The translations under genes and the position numbers were made by a program. Under the pieces are notes generated by a model. The model was not told where the DNA came from, made no database searches, and worked only from the letters and a program-made list of their open reading frames with translations. This document shows positions 44,151-57,785 of a DNA stretch of 59,465 bases, in pieces. This DNA is from Porphyrobacter sp. IPPAS B-1204 (GTDB taxonomy: Bacteria > Pseudomonadota > Alphaproteobacteria > Sphingomonadales > Sphingomonadaceae). The DNA lies in NCBI GenBank assembly GCA_003724185.1, contig RHGM01000004.1:1-59465 (forward strand). The letters run 5' to 3'. Each line of letters begins with the position of its first letter. Positions within the stretch are counted from its first letter, which is position 1.

Positions 44151-45128
44151 ATGAAACGGGGGCAACAGAATCAGCCACAGCGCAAGCGGCGCAAGCGCGC
44201 CTCGGGATCGCTGGTGGCGCACCGGGCCTTTGCGCCGGTGCTGGGCCTGTGGGGTGTGGCTTTGGCCGCAGCCAGCGTGATGATCGTTCCGGCGGCGGTG
44301 TTTGACGGGGCCATCCGCGGCACGATGCTCGCGGGCCTCGGCGGCTTGGCACAGTTCACTTTGGCCGGCCTCGGGGCGGCGATGCTCGGAACGGTTCTGT
44401 TTGCCACAGCGGCGGCGGCAACCCGCAAGGTGCGTCGCCGGACCGATGCCCCGTCCGTCGCCGAATTCGCCGTGCGCAGCGTCCACCCGATTGATCCGGC
44501 CCGTGATCTGGGGAGCCGCCGCCTCGATGATCCGATTGATGCGATGCCCTTTGCCAAGCCCGCTTGGCAGGACGAGACCAGCACCGCGCCCGAGCCGGAA
44601 TTCGCCGCGCCGGCAGTTCCGGAAGCGGAGCCTGAAGCTGCGTCTGAAACGGCTCCGCTGGCGATGGATCTTGCAGCCTTTGCCGTGCTGCCCGGTCGCA
44701 ATGCCGTTTGGGTTGAAGCGGATATGGCTGCCGAAGCGGCTCCCGCTCCCGCTCCCGCTCCTGCTAACGTTCCCGAGCCCGTGGTTGACATCGCGGCGCC
44801 GGTTGCCGCTGCGCGTGTCTCTGCGCTTCCGCTGCCCGAGCCCGGCACCGCCGCGCTTGCCCGGCTGCGCGCTGTCCCGCCGAGCGAATTGAGCCTCGCC
44901 GAAATGGTCGAACGTTTCGCTGGCGCGCTTCACGAACACCGCGCCAGTCCGCCCACCCGGACGCTGTCGGCTGCCGATCTCGCCGCGCGCGAAGCGGCTT
45001 TGGCCGAGGCGTTGAAGGCGCTCGCCGCGCTCAGCGGTGAGGGCGGGTCCAGTGGTCTGCGTGAACCCCTGCAGGCGGCGCTTGCCCAGCTTCAGACCCC
45101 GCGCAGGGCCAGTGGCGGGGCTGCCTGA
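44151..45128 (+). CDS. Membrane protein with long Ala/Pro/Glu-rich tail
   Basis: A 325-residue protein. A basic N-terminus (MKRGQQNQPQRKRRKRASGS) precedes two hydrophobic segments (LWGVALAAASVMIVPAAVFD and FTLAGLGAAMLGTVLFATAA). The remaining 230 residues are a low-complexity Ala/Pro/Glu region (EPEFAAPAVPEAEPEAASET, APAPAPAPANVPEPV) ending in a short helical part (SLAEMVERFAGALHEHR). Such layouts occur in envelope anchors, but I recognise no family. The gene follows the glycosyltransferase by 7 bp and is probably cotranscribed. Function unknown. Confidence 0.7.
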   Translation: MKRGQQNQPQRKRRKRASGSLVAHRAFAPVLGLWGVALAAASVMIVPAAVFDGAIRGTMLAGLGGLAQFTLAGLGAAMLGTVLFATAAAATRKVRRRTDAPSVAEFAVRSVHPIDPARDLGSRRLDDPIDAMPFAKPAWQDETSTAPEPEFAAPAVPEAEPEAASETAPLAMDLAAFAVLPGRNAVWVEADMAAEAAPAPAPAPANVPEPVVDIAAPVAAARVSALPLPEPGTAALARLRAVPPSELSLAEMVERFAGALHEHRASPPTRTLSAADLAAREAALAEALKALAALSGEGGSSGLREPLQAALAQLQTPRRASGGAA

Positions 45129-45404
45129 CCGGGCGTTGACAACGCAAAAGGTGCAACCAACCCGCCGGTGCGATGCATCATGCGCAATCTAACGATAGTT
45201 TGAATAGGTCTGCGAGAAATATTACTTCGCGCAAACCCATTGCCAAACCCGCTTCCTGTCGGCATGAGGGGGCCGAAAACGGGCAAGAGCAACCCTGAAC
45301 GGGGTCAACGCGCCCGCTAGACCTGCCAAGAGGCGTGTTCCCGGCGTGAGCTTGTCTGCCGCAGGGTTCGCGCCTGTCGGCATCTGACAGATCGGACGAA
45401 CGCC

Positions 45405-50045
<4,641 letters not shown>

Positions 50046-50067
50046 ATTTCAGGAACGAGACAGTACA

Positions 50068-51504
50068 ATGGGCAAGGAAACCGGATTTCTCGAGCTGGAC
50101 CGCCGTGAGCGGGATTATCTCGATCCCAAGGAACGGCTGAAGAACTACCGCGAATTCGTCATCCAGCCGGATGAGGGAACGCTGGCGGGCCAGGCTTCGC
50201 GCTGCATGAATTGCGGGATTCCGTATTGCCACAACGGCTGTCCGGTGAACAACCTGATCCCGGACTGGAACCACCTCGTTTACGAGGCGGACTGGAAGCG
50301 GGCGCTGGACATGCTCCACAGCACCAACAACTTCCCCGAATTCACCGGCCGCATCTGCCCCGCTCCGTGCGAGGCGGCCTGCACGCTGAACATCATCGAT
50401 CAACCGGTGACGATCAAGTCGATCGAATGCGCGATCATCGATCGTGGGTGGAAGGAAGGCTGGGTCAAGCCGCTCGTCCCCGCGAAGAAGACCGGCAAAT
50501 CGGTCGCCGTGATCGGCTCCGGCCCCGCGGGTCTTGCCTGCGCGCAGCAATTGGCGCGCGCTGGGCATTCTGTCACGGTGTTCGAGAAGAGCGACCGGCT
50601 TGGCGGCCTGCTCCGCTACGGCATCCCCGACTTCAAAATGGAAAAGCACCTCATCAACCGCCGCGCCCAGCAGATGGAAGCGGAAGGGGTGACGTTCAAA
50701 ACCTCGAAGGAAGTCGGCGTCGACATCTCGTTCAAGAGCTTGCAGGAAAACTTTGACGCAGTGGTTCTGGCAGGCGGCGCAGAGGATGCGCGGCAGCTGT
50801 CGATCCCCGGCGCGGAGATGCCGGGCGTCCGGCTCGCGATGGAGTTCCTGACCCAGCAGAACAAGCGCGTCGCGGGCGATGATGAACTGCGCGCCGCGCC
50901 GCGTGGCAGCCTCACCGCCACCGGCAAGCACGTGGTCGTGCTCGGCGGCGGGGATACGGGGAGCGACTGTGTCGGCACCTCGAACCGTCAGGGCGCGCTC
51001 AGCGTCACGCAGCTGGAAATCATGCCCAAGCCGCCGGAAAAGGAAGACAAGGCGCTGACCTGGCCCGATTGGCCGATGAAGCTGCGCACATCCTCCAGCC
51101 ACCAGGAAGGCGTGGAGCGTGACTGGGCGGTGCTGGCGAAGCGCGTGCTGGGTGATGGCGAGAAGGTCACCGGGCTCGAATGCGTGCGGGTCGAGTGGGT
51201 CGGCGGCCAGATGCAGGAAATGGCGGGCAGCGAATTCACCATCCCTGCCGATCTGATCCTGCTCGCCATGGGCTTTGTCGGGCCGAAGAAGGCGGGGCTG
51301 CTGGAGCAGGCGGGGGTGAAGCTGTCCCCGCGCGGCAATGTCGATGCCGACACCGAAAGCTACGCTACCAGCGAACCGGGCGTCTTTGCCTGCGGCGACA
51401 TGCGGCGCGGCCAAAGCCTCGTCGTCTGGGCGATCCGTGAAGGCCGACAGGCCGCGCGCGCTGTGGACGAGGCGCTGATGGGGGTGAGCGAACTGCCCCG
51501 CTGA
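50068..51504 (+). CDS. gltD: Glutamate synthase small subunit
   Basis: A 478-residue flavoprotein. Two Cys groups for 4Fe-4S clusters are visible near the N-terminus ([18 protein letters not shown] and CPAPCEAAC). The FAD-binding motif is [19 protein letters not shown] (about residue 150) and the NADPH motif is [12 protein letters not shown]. Closing [20 protein letters not shown] is typical. It supplies electrons from NADPH to GltB. AGGAACGAG lies before the ATG. Second gene of the gltBD operon. Confidence 0.97.
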   Translation: MGKETGFLELDRRERDYLDPKERLKNYREFVIQPDEGTLAGQASRCMNCGIPYCHNGCPVNNLIPDWNHLVYEADWKRALDMLHSTNNFPEFTGRICPAPCEAACTLNIIDQPVTIKSIECAIIDRGWKEGWVKPLVPAKKTGKSVAVIGSGPAGLACAQQLARAGHSVTVFEKSDRLGGLLRYGIPDFKMEKHLINRRAQQMEAEGVTFKTSKEVGVDISFKSLQENFDAVVLAGGAEDARQLSIPGAEMPGVRLAMEFLTQQNKRVAGDDELRAAPRGSLTATGKHVVVLGGGDTGSDCVGTSNRQGALSVTQLEIMPKPPEKEDKALTWPDWPMKLRTSSSHQEGVERDWAVLAKRVLGDGEKVTGLECVRVEWVGGQMQEMAGSEFTIPADLILLAMGFVGPKKAGLLEQAGVKLSPRGNVDADTESYATSEPGVFACGDMRRGQSLVVWAIREGRQAARAVDEALMGVSELPR

Positions 51505-51526
51505 GGCAGCAGGCCCGCAGCGGCGC

Positions 51527-51907
51527 TTACTTCACATCGAAGACCACAGTGCCGCTCATCCCATTTCCGTCGGCAGCGGCGGCTTGCCAGCGCACTTCAT
51601 AGGTGCCGGTGGGCAGGGGCTTCTTTAGCGTCAGGGTCATGGTCTTGCCCTCATCCGACCAGCTGGCGGTGAAGTTGCGGATCGGCATTTCGCCATGGTT
51701 CGCCATGCCCGGCATCGCGGTCATGACGATGCTGGCCGCTGCGGTTGCCGGATCGACGGGCTGGCTGAAGGTCAGGGTGATTTCCTTGGGCGCCTTGGTT
51801 TCCGTGCCCGCAGCCGGGGTCGATGCTGTCAGCTGGACATGGGCCAGAAGCGCTGCGGGGGCGAGCGCCGACAGGGCAATGGCAGCGAGAAAAGCGGGAA
51901 TGCGCAT
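51527..51907 (-). CDS. copC: Periplasmic copper-binding protein CopC
   Basis: A 126-residue protein with signal peptide [20 protein letters not shown] ending LLA; the mature N-terminus begins with His ([18 protein letters not shown]), the usual copper ligand of CopC. The conserved CopC beta-barrel follows ([45 protein letters not shown]). It binds copper in the periplasm. The start at 51907 is the ATG of the signal; the longer frame overlaps copB. It is the last gene of the leftward copper operon, 23 bp after copB. Confidence 0.9.
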   Translation of the reverse strand: MRIPAFLAAIALSALAPAALLAHVQLTASTPAAGTETKAPKEITLTFSQPVDPATAAASIVMTAMPGMANHGEMPIRNFTASWSDEGKTMTLTLKKPLPTGTYEVRWQAAAADGNGMSGTVVFDVK

Positions 51908-51930
51908 GGGGTGTGTGTCCTTCAATGTGA

Positions 51931-52806
51931 TCAGAACCAGAAACGGATGCCGGCGATAAGGCTGGTGGCGGACGGGTCTTCGCCGCGGGCGCGGGCCAGC
52001 GTTGCGCTGCGCCCGGTGCGCCAAGACTGCTCGATGCCGATATAGGGCGCGAATTCGCGGCGAATTTCGTAGCGCAGCCGCGCGCCGACCTCGATCTGGT
52101 CAAGCCCGGCGCCGATCCCCAAGTCGGGAATGTCCTGCGCTGAAAGGTTCGCCTCGATGCGTGGCTGCAGGATCAGGCGCTGGGTGATGCGCTGGTCGAT
52201 CTCGGCTTCGAGGCGGGCGGTCACATCGCCGCGATGCGAAAGGAACAGCGCGCTGTCGATCTCGAACAGATAGGGCGCAAGTCCCTGCACGCCGATCACC
52301 GCATGGGTGGTGTCCGGCCCGCCGATGTCGTGGCGCACGCCCGCCTGCACGTCCCAGAACGGCGCGAAGGCCTTGGCATAAAGCGCCTGCACCTCGGCAT
52401 CATCGGGATTTTCGCCGAATGCGCCTTCGCCTTCGGACTTGAACCACAGCCGCTCGGTTGGGCCGCCGTAATAGCCCTGAATGTCCCACAGGTAGATGTC
52501 CGCGCCATCGCGGACCTGCGCCTCCAGCCGGTCACCCTGAAACCAGAACACCGGGAAATCGCCGTGGGTGCGGCGCAGATCCTCGCGCGAGGCCTTCATG
52601 GCATCGGCGCCCCAGATCGCATCGGCGGCGCGCGGCGGGCCGCTGCCGGCGGCGGCAGGGGGCGGGGTTTCCATGGTCGGGCCGGGGGAGGCTGGCGCGG
52701 GGGGCGCGGGCTTGTCCATATCGCCCATATCGTGCCCGGCGTGCGGGTCTTGCGCGGCGAGCGGTGATGCGGCCAGCAGGGCGGCAAAGGTCAAAGCGGT
52801 CTTCAC
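51931..52806 (-). CDS. copB: Outer-membrane copper resistance protein CopB
   Basis: A 291-residue protein with a signal peptide (MKTALTFAALLAASPLAAQ), a His/Met/Asp segment likely to bind metal (DPHAGHDMGDMDKP) and a Pro/Ala linker. The rest is the beta-barrel of CopB (VFWFQGDRLEAQVRDGADIY, LWFKSEGEGAF, the tail ATSLIAGIRFWF with C-terminal Phe). CopB sits in the outer membrane and sequesters or exports copper. ATGA overlap with copA. Confidence 0.92.
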   Translation of the reverse strand: MKTALTFAALLAASPLAAQDPHAGHDMGDMDKPAPPAPASPGPTMETPPPAAAGSGPPRAADAIWGADAMKASREDLRRTHGDFPVFWFQGDRLEAQVRDGADIYLWDIQGYYGGPTERLWFKSEGEGAFGENPDDAEVQALYAKAFAPFWDVQAGVRHDIGGPDTTHAVIGVQGLAPYLFEIDSALFLSHRGDVTARLEAEIDQRITQRLILQPRIEANLSAQDIPDLGIGAGLDQIEVGARLRYEIRREFAPYIGIEQSWRTGRSATLARARGEDPSATSLIAGIRFWF

Positions 52807-54515
52807 GCGGCCTGCTCCGGCCCCATGACCGTCACCGTCTGCATCATCCCGCCGTGCATGTGGTAGAGCAGGTGGCAGTGAAACGCCCAGTCGCCCGGTT
52901 CGTTAGCGGTCAGATCGAACTGCGCGCTCGCACCCGGCTGCACGATCACCACGTTCTTGCGCGGCTGGTGGGCGGCGTCGTTACCATTGACCAGCTCGAA
53001 GAACATCCCGTGCAGGTGAATGGGGTGCGCCATCATGGTGTTGTTGACGAGCTTCACCCGCACCCGCTCGTTCCAGGCAAAGCGGATCGGCACATCGCTG
53101 ACGGCGGAATACATCCGGCCATCGAAGGACCACATGTAGCGCTCCATGTTGCCGGTCAGGTGCAGTTCGAGCAGCCGAGAAGGCTTGCGCGTGTCGCGGT
53201 TGGGTTCCAGCGCTGACAGCATCCGGTAATTCAGAACGCGGTGATCGACATCGCGCAGGCCGAGTCCGGGGTCGCCAAGCTTGTCGACCGGGGCCATCGA
53301 AACCATGTCGATCCCCGGCCCCGTCTTCACATCGGGGGGCAGCAGCAGCGTGTCACGCATTGTCATGCCGTCCATGCTGTGACTGCCGCCCATATCGCCG
53401 TGGTTCATACCCATATCGCCCATGTCGAGCAGCGGGGGCTTCCTCGGCGGCGGAATGGCTGCGCGCGCGCCGGGGCGGCTTGCCAGCGTGGCAAGCGCCA
53501 TCCCCGAACGATCCATGCTTTCGGCAACGATGGTATAGGCCTCGGCGCGGGGCTCGATGATGACATCGTATGTCTCGGCGGTGCCGATCTGGAATTCGTC
53601 AACCTCGACCGGCTTCACGTTCTGGCCATCGGCGGCGATCACCGTCATCGGCAGGCCGGGGATGCGCATGTTGAAGAAGGTCATTGCCGAGCCGTTGATG
53701 ACCCTAAGCCGCACCCGTTCGCCGGGGTTGAACAGGTATTCCAGCCCCTCCTTCGGCCCGCGCCCGTTGGCGAGGTAGGTGTAGGTGGAGCCTGTCACAT
53801 CGGCGATATCGGTCGCAGGCATGCGCATTTCCGCCCACATCCGCCGGTCTTCGGCGGTCAGCGGGTATTCGTCACTCCAGCTGGTCTGCTGGTAGTTGAA
53901 GTAACCCTCACCCTTGCGCAGCCGGTCCATGATGAAATGGGGGTGCAGCGGGGTGAACTCGCTCAGCAGCAGGATGTAGTCGCGGTCATATTCCGCCGGT
54001 TCTTCGCCTGCGGGATCAATTATCAGCGGGCCGTAATGCCCCTGCTGTTCCTGCAAGCCGGAATGGCTGTGATACCAGTAGGTGCCGGCCTGCCTGACCG
54101 GGAATTCGTAAACGAAGGTCTGCCCCGGCTTGATCCCCGGAAAGCTGATCCCCGGCACCCCGTCCATGTGGAACGGCACCAGCAACCCGTGCCAGTGGAT
54201 CGAGGTATCCTCGGACAGATGGTTGGTGACGTTGAGGCGGACCTTGGTGCCTTCCTTCAACCGCACCAGCGGGCCGGGCACACTCCCGTTGACCGCGACA
54301 CCATGCCCCTTGCGCCCCTGCACCGTGCGCGGACCGTGCCCCACGGCAAGATCGATCACCGCGCCCGACGCCTCGTCAAAGCCCACACGGATCGGCGCGC
54401 CGCCGCGGATCTTGTGCATCGAATGGCCCTGCGCCCAGGCAGGCAGCGCGGCAAAGGCCGAAGCGGCGCCAGCTCCTGCAAGCAGGCGGCGGCGGGTAAC
54501 AAGCGGTGCGGTCAT
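52803..54515 (-). CDS. copA: Multicopper oxidase CopA
   Basis: A 570-residue multicopper oxidase with a Tat signal (TRRRLLAGAGAASAFAALPA). The copper ligands are in SIHWHGLLVP, YWYHSHSGLQ, HPIHLHGMFFE and HCHLLYHMHGGM. A Met/His-rich loop (DMGDMGMNHGDMGGSHSMDG) lies in the third domain, as in CopA/PcoA. It oxidises Cu(I) in the periplasm. The gene starts 6 bp after the sigma factor stop and overlaps copB by four bases. Confidence 0.95.
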   Translation of the reverse strand: MTAPLVTRRRLLAGAGAASAFAALPAWAQGHSMHKIRGGAPIRVGFDEASGAVIDLAVGHGPRTVQGRKGHGVAVNGSVPGPLVRLKEGTKVRLNVTNHLSEDTSIHWHGLLVPFHMDGVPGISFPGIKPGQTFVYEFPVRQAGTYWYHSHSGLQEQQGHYGPLIIDPAGEEPAEYDRDYILLLSEFTPLHPHFIMDRLRKGEGYFNYQQTSWSDEYPLTAEDRRMWAEMRMPATDIADVTGSTYTYLANGRGPKEGLEYLFNPGERVRLRVINGSAMTFFNMRIPGLPMTVIAADGQNVKPVEVDEFQIGTAETYDVIIEPRAEAYTIVAESMDRSGMALATLASRPGARAAIPPPRKPPLLDMGDMGMNHGDMGGSHSMDGMTMRDTLLLPPDVKTGPGIDMVSMAPVDKLGDPGLGLRDVDHRVLNYRMLSALEPNRDTRKPSRLLELHLTGNMERYMWSFDGRMYSAVSDVPIRFAWNERVRVKLVNNTMMAHPIHLHGMFFELVNGNDAAHQPRKNVVIVQPGASAQFDLTANEPGDWAFHCHLLYHMHGGMMQTVTVMGPEQAA

Positions 54516-54521
54516 GCCTTA

Positions 54522-55094
54522 CTATACGCGGGAGCGCGGCTCACCCCTTACCATGTCGGACAATTTCTGCCGTGCGCGGTACAGCCGGGTCTCCACCGCC
54601 TTGGCGCTGATGCCCAGCGCGAAGGCGGTTTCCTGCTGGCTCATGCCTTCGATCGTGCGCAGGATCAGCACGTCTTTCAGAGACGATGGCAGGTCGGCAA
54701 TGGCGCGGGCGGTGGCGACCAGTTCCTGCCGGCTTGCCGCCTGCGTCTCGGGCGAGGGCGTATCATCGGCGATCCACTCCGCCGCGTTTTCGGGCATCGG
54801 CAGACGGAGGAACCGCCGCACAAACCGCCGCCGCGCCCGGTCGCGGCACTTGTTGAGCGCGATGGCGGCAATCCATCCGCGGAATGGTCGCCTTGGATCG
54901 TAATGCGACAATGCGCCGAAGGCGGCGACAAAGGTCTCTTGCGTGATGTCGAACGCTTCCTCGGCGTCGCCGCTGGCAGTACGTGCGAGCCGGTAGACGG
55001 CCTCACGGTGCCGTTCGACCAGAGCACGTGCCGCTTGCGCATCGTCAGCCAGCGCCCCGCGCACCAGCGCTGCGTCCGGATCCTCGCTGGTCAC
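54522..55094 (-). CDS. ECF sigma factor, CnrH-like
   Basis: A 190-residue sigma factor. Region 2 is ASGDAEEAFDITQETFVAAF with RPFRGWIAAIALNKCRDRAR, and region 4 is IADLPSSLKDVLILRTIEGM with GISAKAVETRLYRARQKLSD. The layout matches the sigma factor of CnrYXH-type metal-responsive systems. The start is GTG at 55094, overlapping the sensor stop (GTGA). It is expected to direct transcription of its own operon, including copA-copB-copC, when released by the anti-sigma pair upstream. The promoter was not identified. Confidence 0.9.
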   Translation of the reverse strand: MTSEDPDAALVRGALADDAQAARALVERHREAVYRLARTASGDAEEAFDITQETFVAAFGALSHYDPRRPFRGWIAAIALNKCRDRARRRFVRRFLRLPMPENAAEWIADDTPSPETQAASRQELVATARAIADLPSSLKDVLILRTIEGMSQQETAFALGISAKAVETRLYRARQKLSDMVRGEPRSRV

Positions 55095-55528
55095 TTGCCG
55101 GCTTGCGCGAGGCTTTCGGCGACGGCCGCATCGAACTTCGCCTGCTGTTCCGGGCGCAGGATCGCTCGCATGGCGAAGATGTGTTCGAGCGTTGCCTTCT
55201 GCAGATCGCCCATCGCCACGTGGGACGCATCAACCGCTGCCGACACACGCGGGCCATATTCGTGCTCAGCAGCAATTGCTTCGGCAAGCAGGGCGTTGTC
55301 TGCCTTGAGCCGCGCCTCCAGCGCCTCGCGCTTTGCGGCGAAATCGCGTTCGAGCACGGCAAGCGATCGCTCTTGCGCCCGGTCAAGATCAAGTCCGTCA
55401 TGCATCAGCGCGTGCAGTTCGGCCCCGTGGTGATGGGCCTTGGGCTGCATCATGCGCCCAATCCACACCCCCACCAGCGCGAGCGCGACCACCGCCACAG
55501 CAGCGATCAACAGGCGCCGCAGGCTCAT
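55091..55528 (-). CDS. Periplasmic heavy-metal sensor, CnrX-like
   Basis: A 145-residue protein with an N-terminal membrane anchor (LLIAAVAVVALALVGVWIGR) and a helical periplasmic domain. A His cluster follows the anchor (KAHHHGAELHALMHDGLDLD), consistent with metal binding; the remaining helices (FAAKREALEARLKADNALLA, EHIFAMRAILRPEQQAKFDA) match the CnrX/ZraP sensor fold. In CnrYXH, X senses metal and signals through Y to the sigma factor H. It overlaps both neighbours by four bases (ATGA at 55525 and GTGA at 55091). Confidence 0.85.
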   Translation of the reverse strand: MSLRRLLIAAVAVVALALVGVWIGRMMQPKAHHHGAELHALMHDGLDLDRAQERSLAVLERDFAAKREALEARLKADNALLAEAIAAEHEYGPRVSAAVDASHVAMGDLQKATLEHIFAMRAILRPEQQAKFDAAVAESLAQAGK

Positions 55529-55785
55529 TCCTGCCCCAGCGCGATCAGCGGTGTCAGCGAAGGCGCCGGGCCGAAGGCAACCAGCGGGATTTCCGCCTGC
55601 GCCGGAACCTGCATCCCGCCCACCACGCCGATGCCAAGCGCGGCCACCATCGCTGCCCCAAGCGCCCCGCGCGACCGGCGCGCCTCGACCCGCGCCCGCA
55701 TCGCCAGCGCGGCACCGTCAATCGCCGACAGGTCCGGCACGGACACTGCAACCAGCCGCGAAAGATTATCGTCGAGATCCATCAT
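55525..55785 (-). CDS. Small membrane protein, probable CnrY-like anti-sigma factor
   Basis: An 86-residue protein (two adjacent start codons, at 55785 and 55782) preceded by AGGAGGAAT. The cytoplasmic N-terminus (DLDDNLSRLVAVSVPDLSAI) is about 40 residues, then a single hydrophobic segment (GALGAAMVAALGIGVVGGMQ) and a short outer tail. This size and topology match CnrY-type anti-sigma factors, and the position before a CnrX-like sensor and an ECF sigma gene supports the role. Sequence similarity alone would be too weak; the call rests on context. Confidence 0.65.
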   Translation of the reverse strand: MMDLDDNLSRLVAVSVPDLSAIDGAALAMRARVEARRSRGALGAAMVAALGIGVVGGMQVPAQAEIPLVAFGPAPSLTPLIALGQE

Positions 55786-55864
55786 ATTCCTCCTGCCAGA
55801 GGTTATACGCATGGGGGCGGCAAATCCCTCATCGCCTTTGCGGCGGTTCCCTGTTTGAAGGCCC

Positions 55865-56557
55865 TCAGTCAAACCCCACGAACCGCGCCGCTTCGTCCAC
55901 GCTCTTGCGCAGGGACACCACGGCGTTGGCCGGAAAGTCCGGATCGGGCCAGCCCAGCGCGACCGCTTTCATGATCACCTGATCTTCCGGGATGCCGGCG
56001 TGCTCGCGCACCACCGGCGACTGCATGATGCCTTGCGAGTTGATCACGCAGCCCAGACCCTTGCTCCACGCCGCATTGACCAGCGCGGTGGTGACAGCGC
56101 CGCAATCGAAGGCGGTGTCGTCACTGCCGGAAAGCTCGCGGTCATAGGTGACAATCACGCACACCGGCGCGTCAAACTGGCGGAAGCCGCGCAGCACCCA
56201 GTCCTGCCGCGCATCCTTGTCGTCACGTTCGATCCCCATGGCGCCGAACAATTGCTTGGCGACTTCGACCTGCCGATCGCGGTGGACGCCCGCGAAAGCC
56301 TCACCCCGGCGGAATTCGCGGCTGTCGGGGACGCCGGCGAGGATGTTGTCGGTGTTGCCCTTGCGGATGCGGTCAAGCGGCTCGCCGGTGATGACGTGGA
56401 AGTGCCAGGGCTGGGTGTTCATCGACGTGGGCGAGCGCATCGCCATCGTCAGGATTTCCTCGATCAGCGCGCGCGGCACGGGCTTGTCGAGGTATCCGCG
56501 AATAGAACGTCGCCCGAGGACGATCTCGGCATAGGTCTGGTCAGGCGTGCCGCCCAT
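55865..56557 (-). CDS. Nitroreductase-family FMN oxidoreductase
   Basis: A 230-residue flavoprotein. The N-terminal RRSIRGYLDKPVPRALIEEI and PTSMNTQPWHFHVITGE are the FMN-contact segments; the C-terminal MKAVALGWPDPDFPAN with the closing VDEAARFVGFD completes the fold. Such enzymes use NAD(P)H to reduce nitro compounds, quinones or related substrates; the physiological one cannot be told. It has its own good ribosome binding site (AAGGGAGAG). It runs in the same direction as the copper operon, with 79 bp to the anti-sigma start, so a separate promoter is likely. Confidence 0.88.
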   Translation of the reverse strand: MGGTPDQTYAEIVLGRRSIRGYLDKPVPRALIEEILTMAMRSPTSMNTQPWHFHVITGEPLDRIRKGNTDNILAGVPDSREFRRGEAFAGVHRDRQVEVAKQLFGAMGIERDDKDARQDWVLRGFRQFDAPVCVIVTYDRELSGSDDTAFDCGAVTTALVNAAWSKGLGCVINSQGIMQSPVVREHAGIPEDQVIMKAVALGWPDPDFPANAVVSLRKSVDEAARFVGFD

Positions 56558-56627
56558 GTAAGTCTCTCCCTTGCGTGGTGCCGCAGCGGCTAGCGCAAGG
56601 GAGAGGGCATGGAAAGCGCCTGAATTG

Positions 56628-57629
56628 TCAGCTTTGCGGGCGCATGATGATCAGCCCGCCGAGCCGCAGGTCGGAATTGTCTGCTCGGCGGGTCTGGATG
56701 CCGACCGACACTGCAGCCGTTCCGCCCTGAGGCCCGAAGAATCCGCCCCCGAAGGTGCCCGACACGGTGTTGGCGGAGTTGACGATGGTATCGCTAAAGC
56801 TCGGTGTCGTGCCGTCCAGAGTTGTGGTGCCGGTGAACACGCCGAGGTCGGTGACAACGTCCGAGGTTCCCGCAGGAGACGTCTCACGCCCCTTGAGGTC
56901 GAGCGTGAAGTTGATCTGACCATTGGCCGGATTGGCGGTCATGGTGACGATCGAGTTCGTCACGAGATAGTTGACCCCCGTCCCCGATCCTGGCGTGGCA
57001 TTGACGTTGGCGAGCCCGAAGAAGGCAACCCAGCCATAGGTCACGGTCATGGCCGGGCGGTCGGTGACGAGGGTGGGGACGCCAAAGGCGCAAACCGTAT
57101 TGATCGATCCGCCGCCCGTTGCTGTCTGCGCAATAATCTGCGCCGCTCTTGCATATTCGAGCGGGCTGCCATTCTGGGATAGGGTCAGAACCGAAAGCCG
57201 CTCGGTAAAGCCATTCACGAGGATCTTGGCATAGGCCTCGCCCGGCCTCGTCGTGTCACGGTCTGCTTGAGTGAAACTGGTCGAGAACCCGCCTTCCGAA
57301 CCGCTGATGTTGTCGAAAATGTTGTAGGAAGGCTGGCTCCGATCGGAAACGATCGTGATGTTCGATCCAAGCCTACCCCCGCCGCGCACGATCGTGCCAG
57401 ACAATAAGGAATTGGTCGTACCGCCGCAGGTCGTGGCGAAGGTCTGCGTGCCGGTCAGCTGCGCGAAGGTCTGATAGGTCGGTGTTGGCGTGGGGCTGGG
57501 GGTGGGCGAGGGGCTCGGAGAAGGCGTCCCCCCGCCGCCGGTCGGGGGCGGGGTGCTGCCGCTGTCACCGCCGCCGCATGCGGCCAGCGCGAGTGCCATC
57601 ATTGCCGATCCGAAAATCCTGTATTTCAT
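56628..57629 (-). CDS. TbpB-like surface lipoprotein, paralogue 1
   Basis: A 333-residue lipoprotein (MKYRIFGSAMMALALAAC, lipobox LAAC) with a flexible Gly/Pro/Ser linker (GGGGTPSPSPSPTPSPTPTP). The C-terminal VSGTFGGGFFGPQGGTAAVS is the beta-barrel signature of transferrin-binding-protein-B-like lipoproteins. Such proteins often display on the outer membrane and bind host proteins or metal-linked ligands, sometimes exported by Slam. A related gene lies at 57786 with the same N-terminal design. No transporter is visible nearby. The ligand is unknown. Confidence 0.8.
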   Translation of the reverse strand: MKYRIFGSAMMALALAACGGGDSGSTPPPTGGGGTPSPSPSPTPSPTPTPTYQTFAQLTGTQTFATTCGGTTNSLLSGTIVRGGGRLGSNITIVSDRSQPSYNIFDNISGSEGGFSTSFTQADRDTTRPGEAYAKILVNGFTERLSVLTLSQNGSPLEYARAAQIIAQTATGGGSINTVCAFGVPTLVTDRPAMTVTYGWVAFFGLANVNATPGSGTGVNYLVTNSIVTMTANPANGQINFTLDLKGRETSPAGTSDVVTDLGVFTGTTTLDGTTPSFSDTIVNSANTVSGTFGGGFFGPQGGTAAVSVGIQTRRADNSDLRLGGLIIMRPQS

Positions 57630-57785
57630 TCAGTTTGCGCCCCTGTTTTCAATGTGATTGGACCAAGGCCCTCACACCGCGCCACAACGACTTCGGCGCA
57701 GGTCTGGTCAGACGTGCCGCCCGTTCAGGTCTCTCCCTTGCAACTGGCCCCGTGGGCAAGCGCAGGGCAGAGGCGTTGCAAAGGG

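Noticed and set aside
44740..44780. Short tandem Ala-Pro coding repeat as a phase-variable tract
   Set aside because: The repeat unit is in frame and short; a length change would not shift the frame, so it is simple low-complexity sequence.
45293..45310. Possible fifth copy of the 19-bp motif before gltB
   Set aside because: CCCTGAACGGGGTC shares only the centre and lacks the conserved outer bases; chance similarity in GC-rich DNA is likely.
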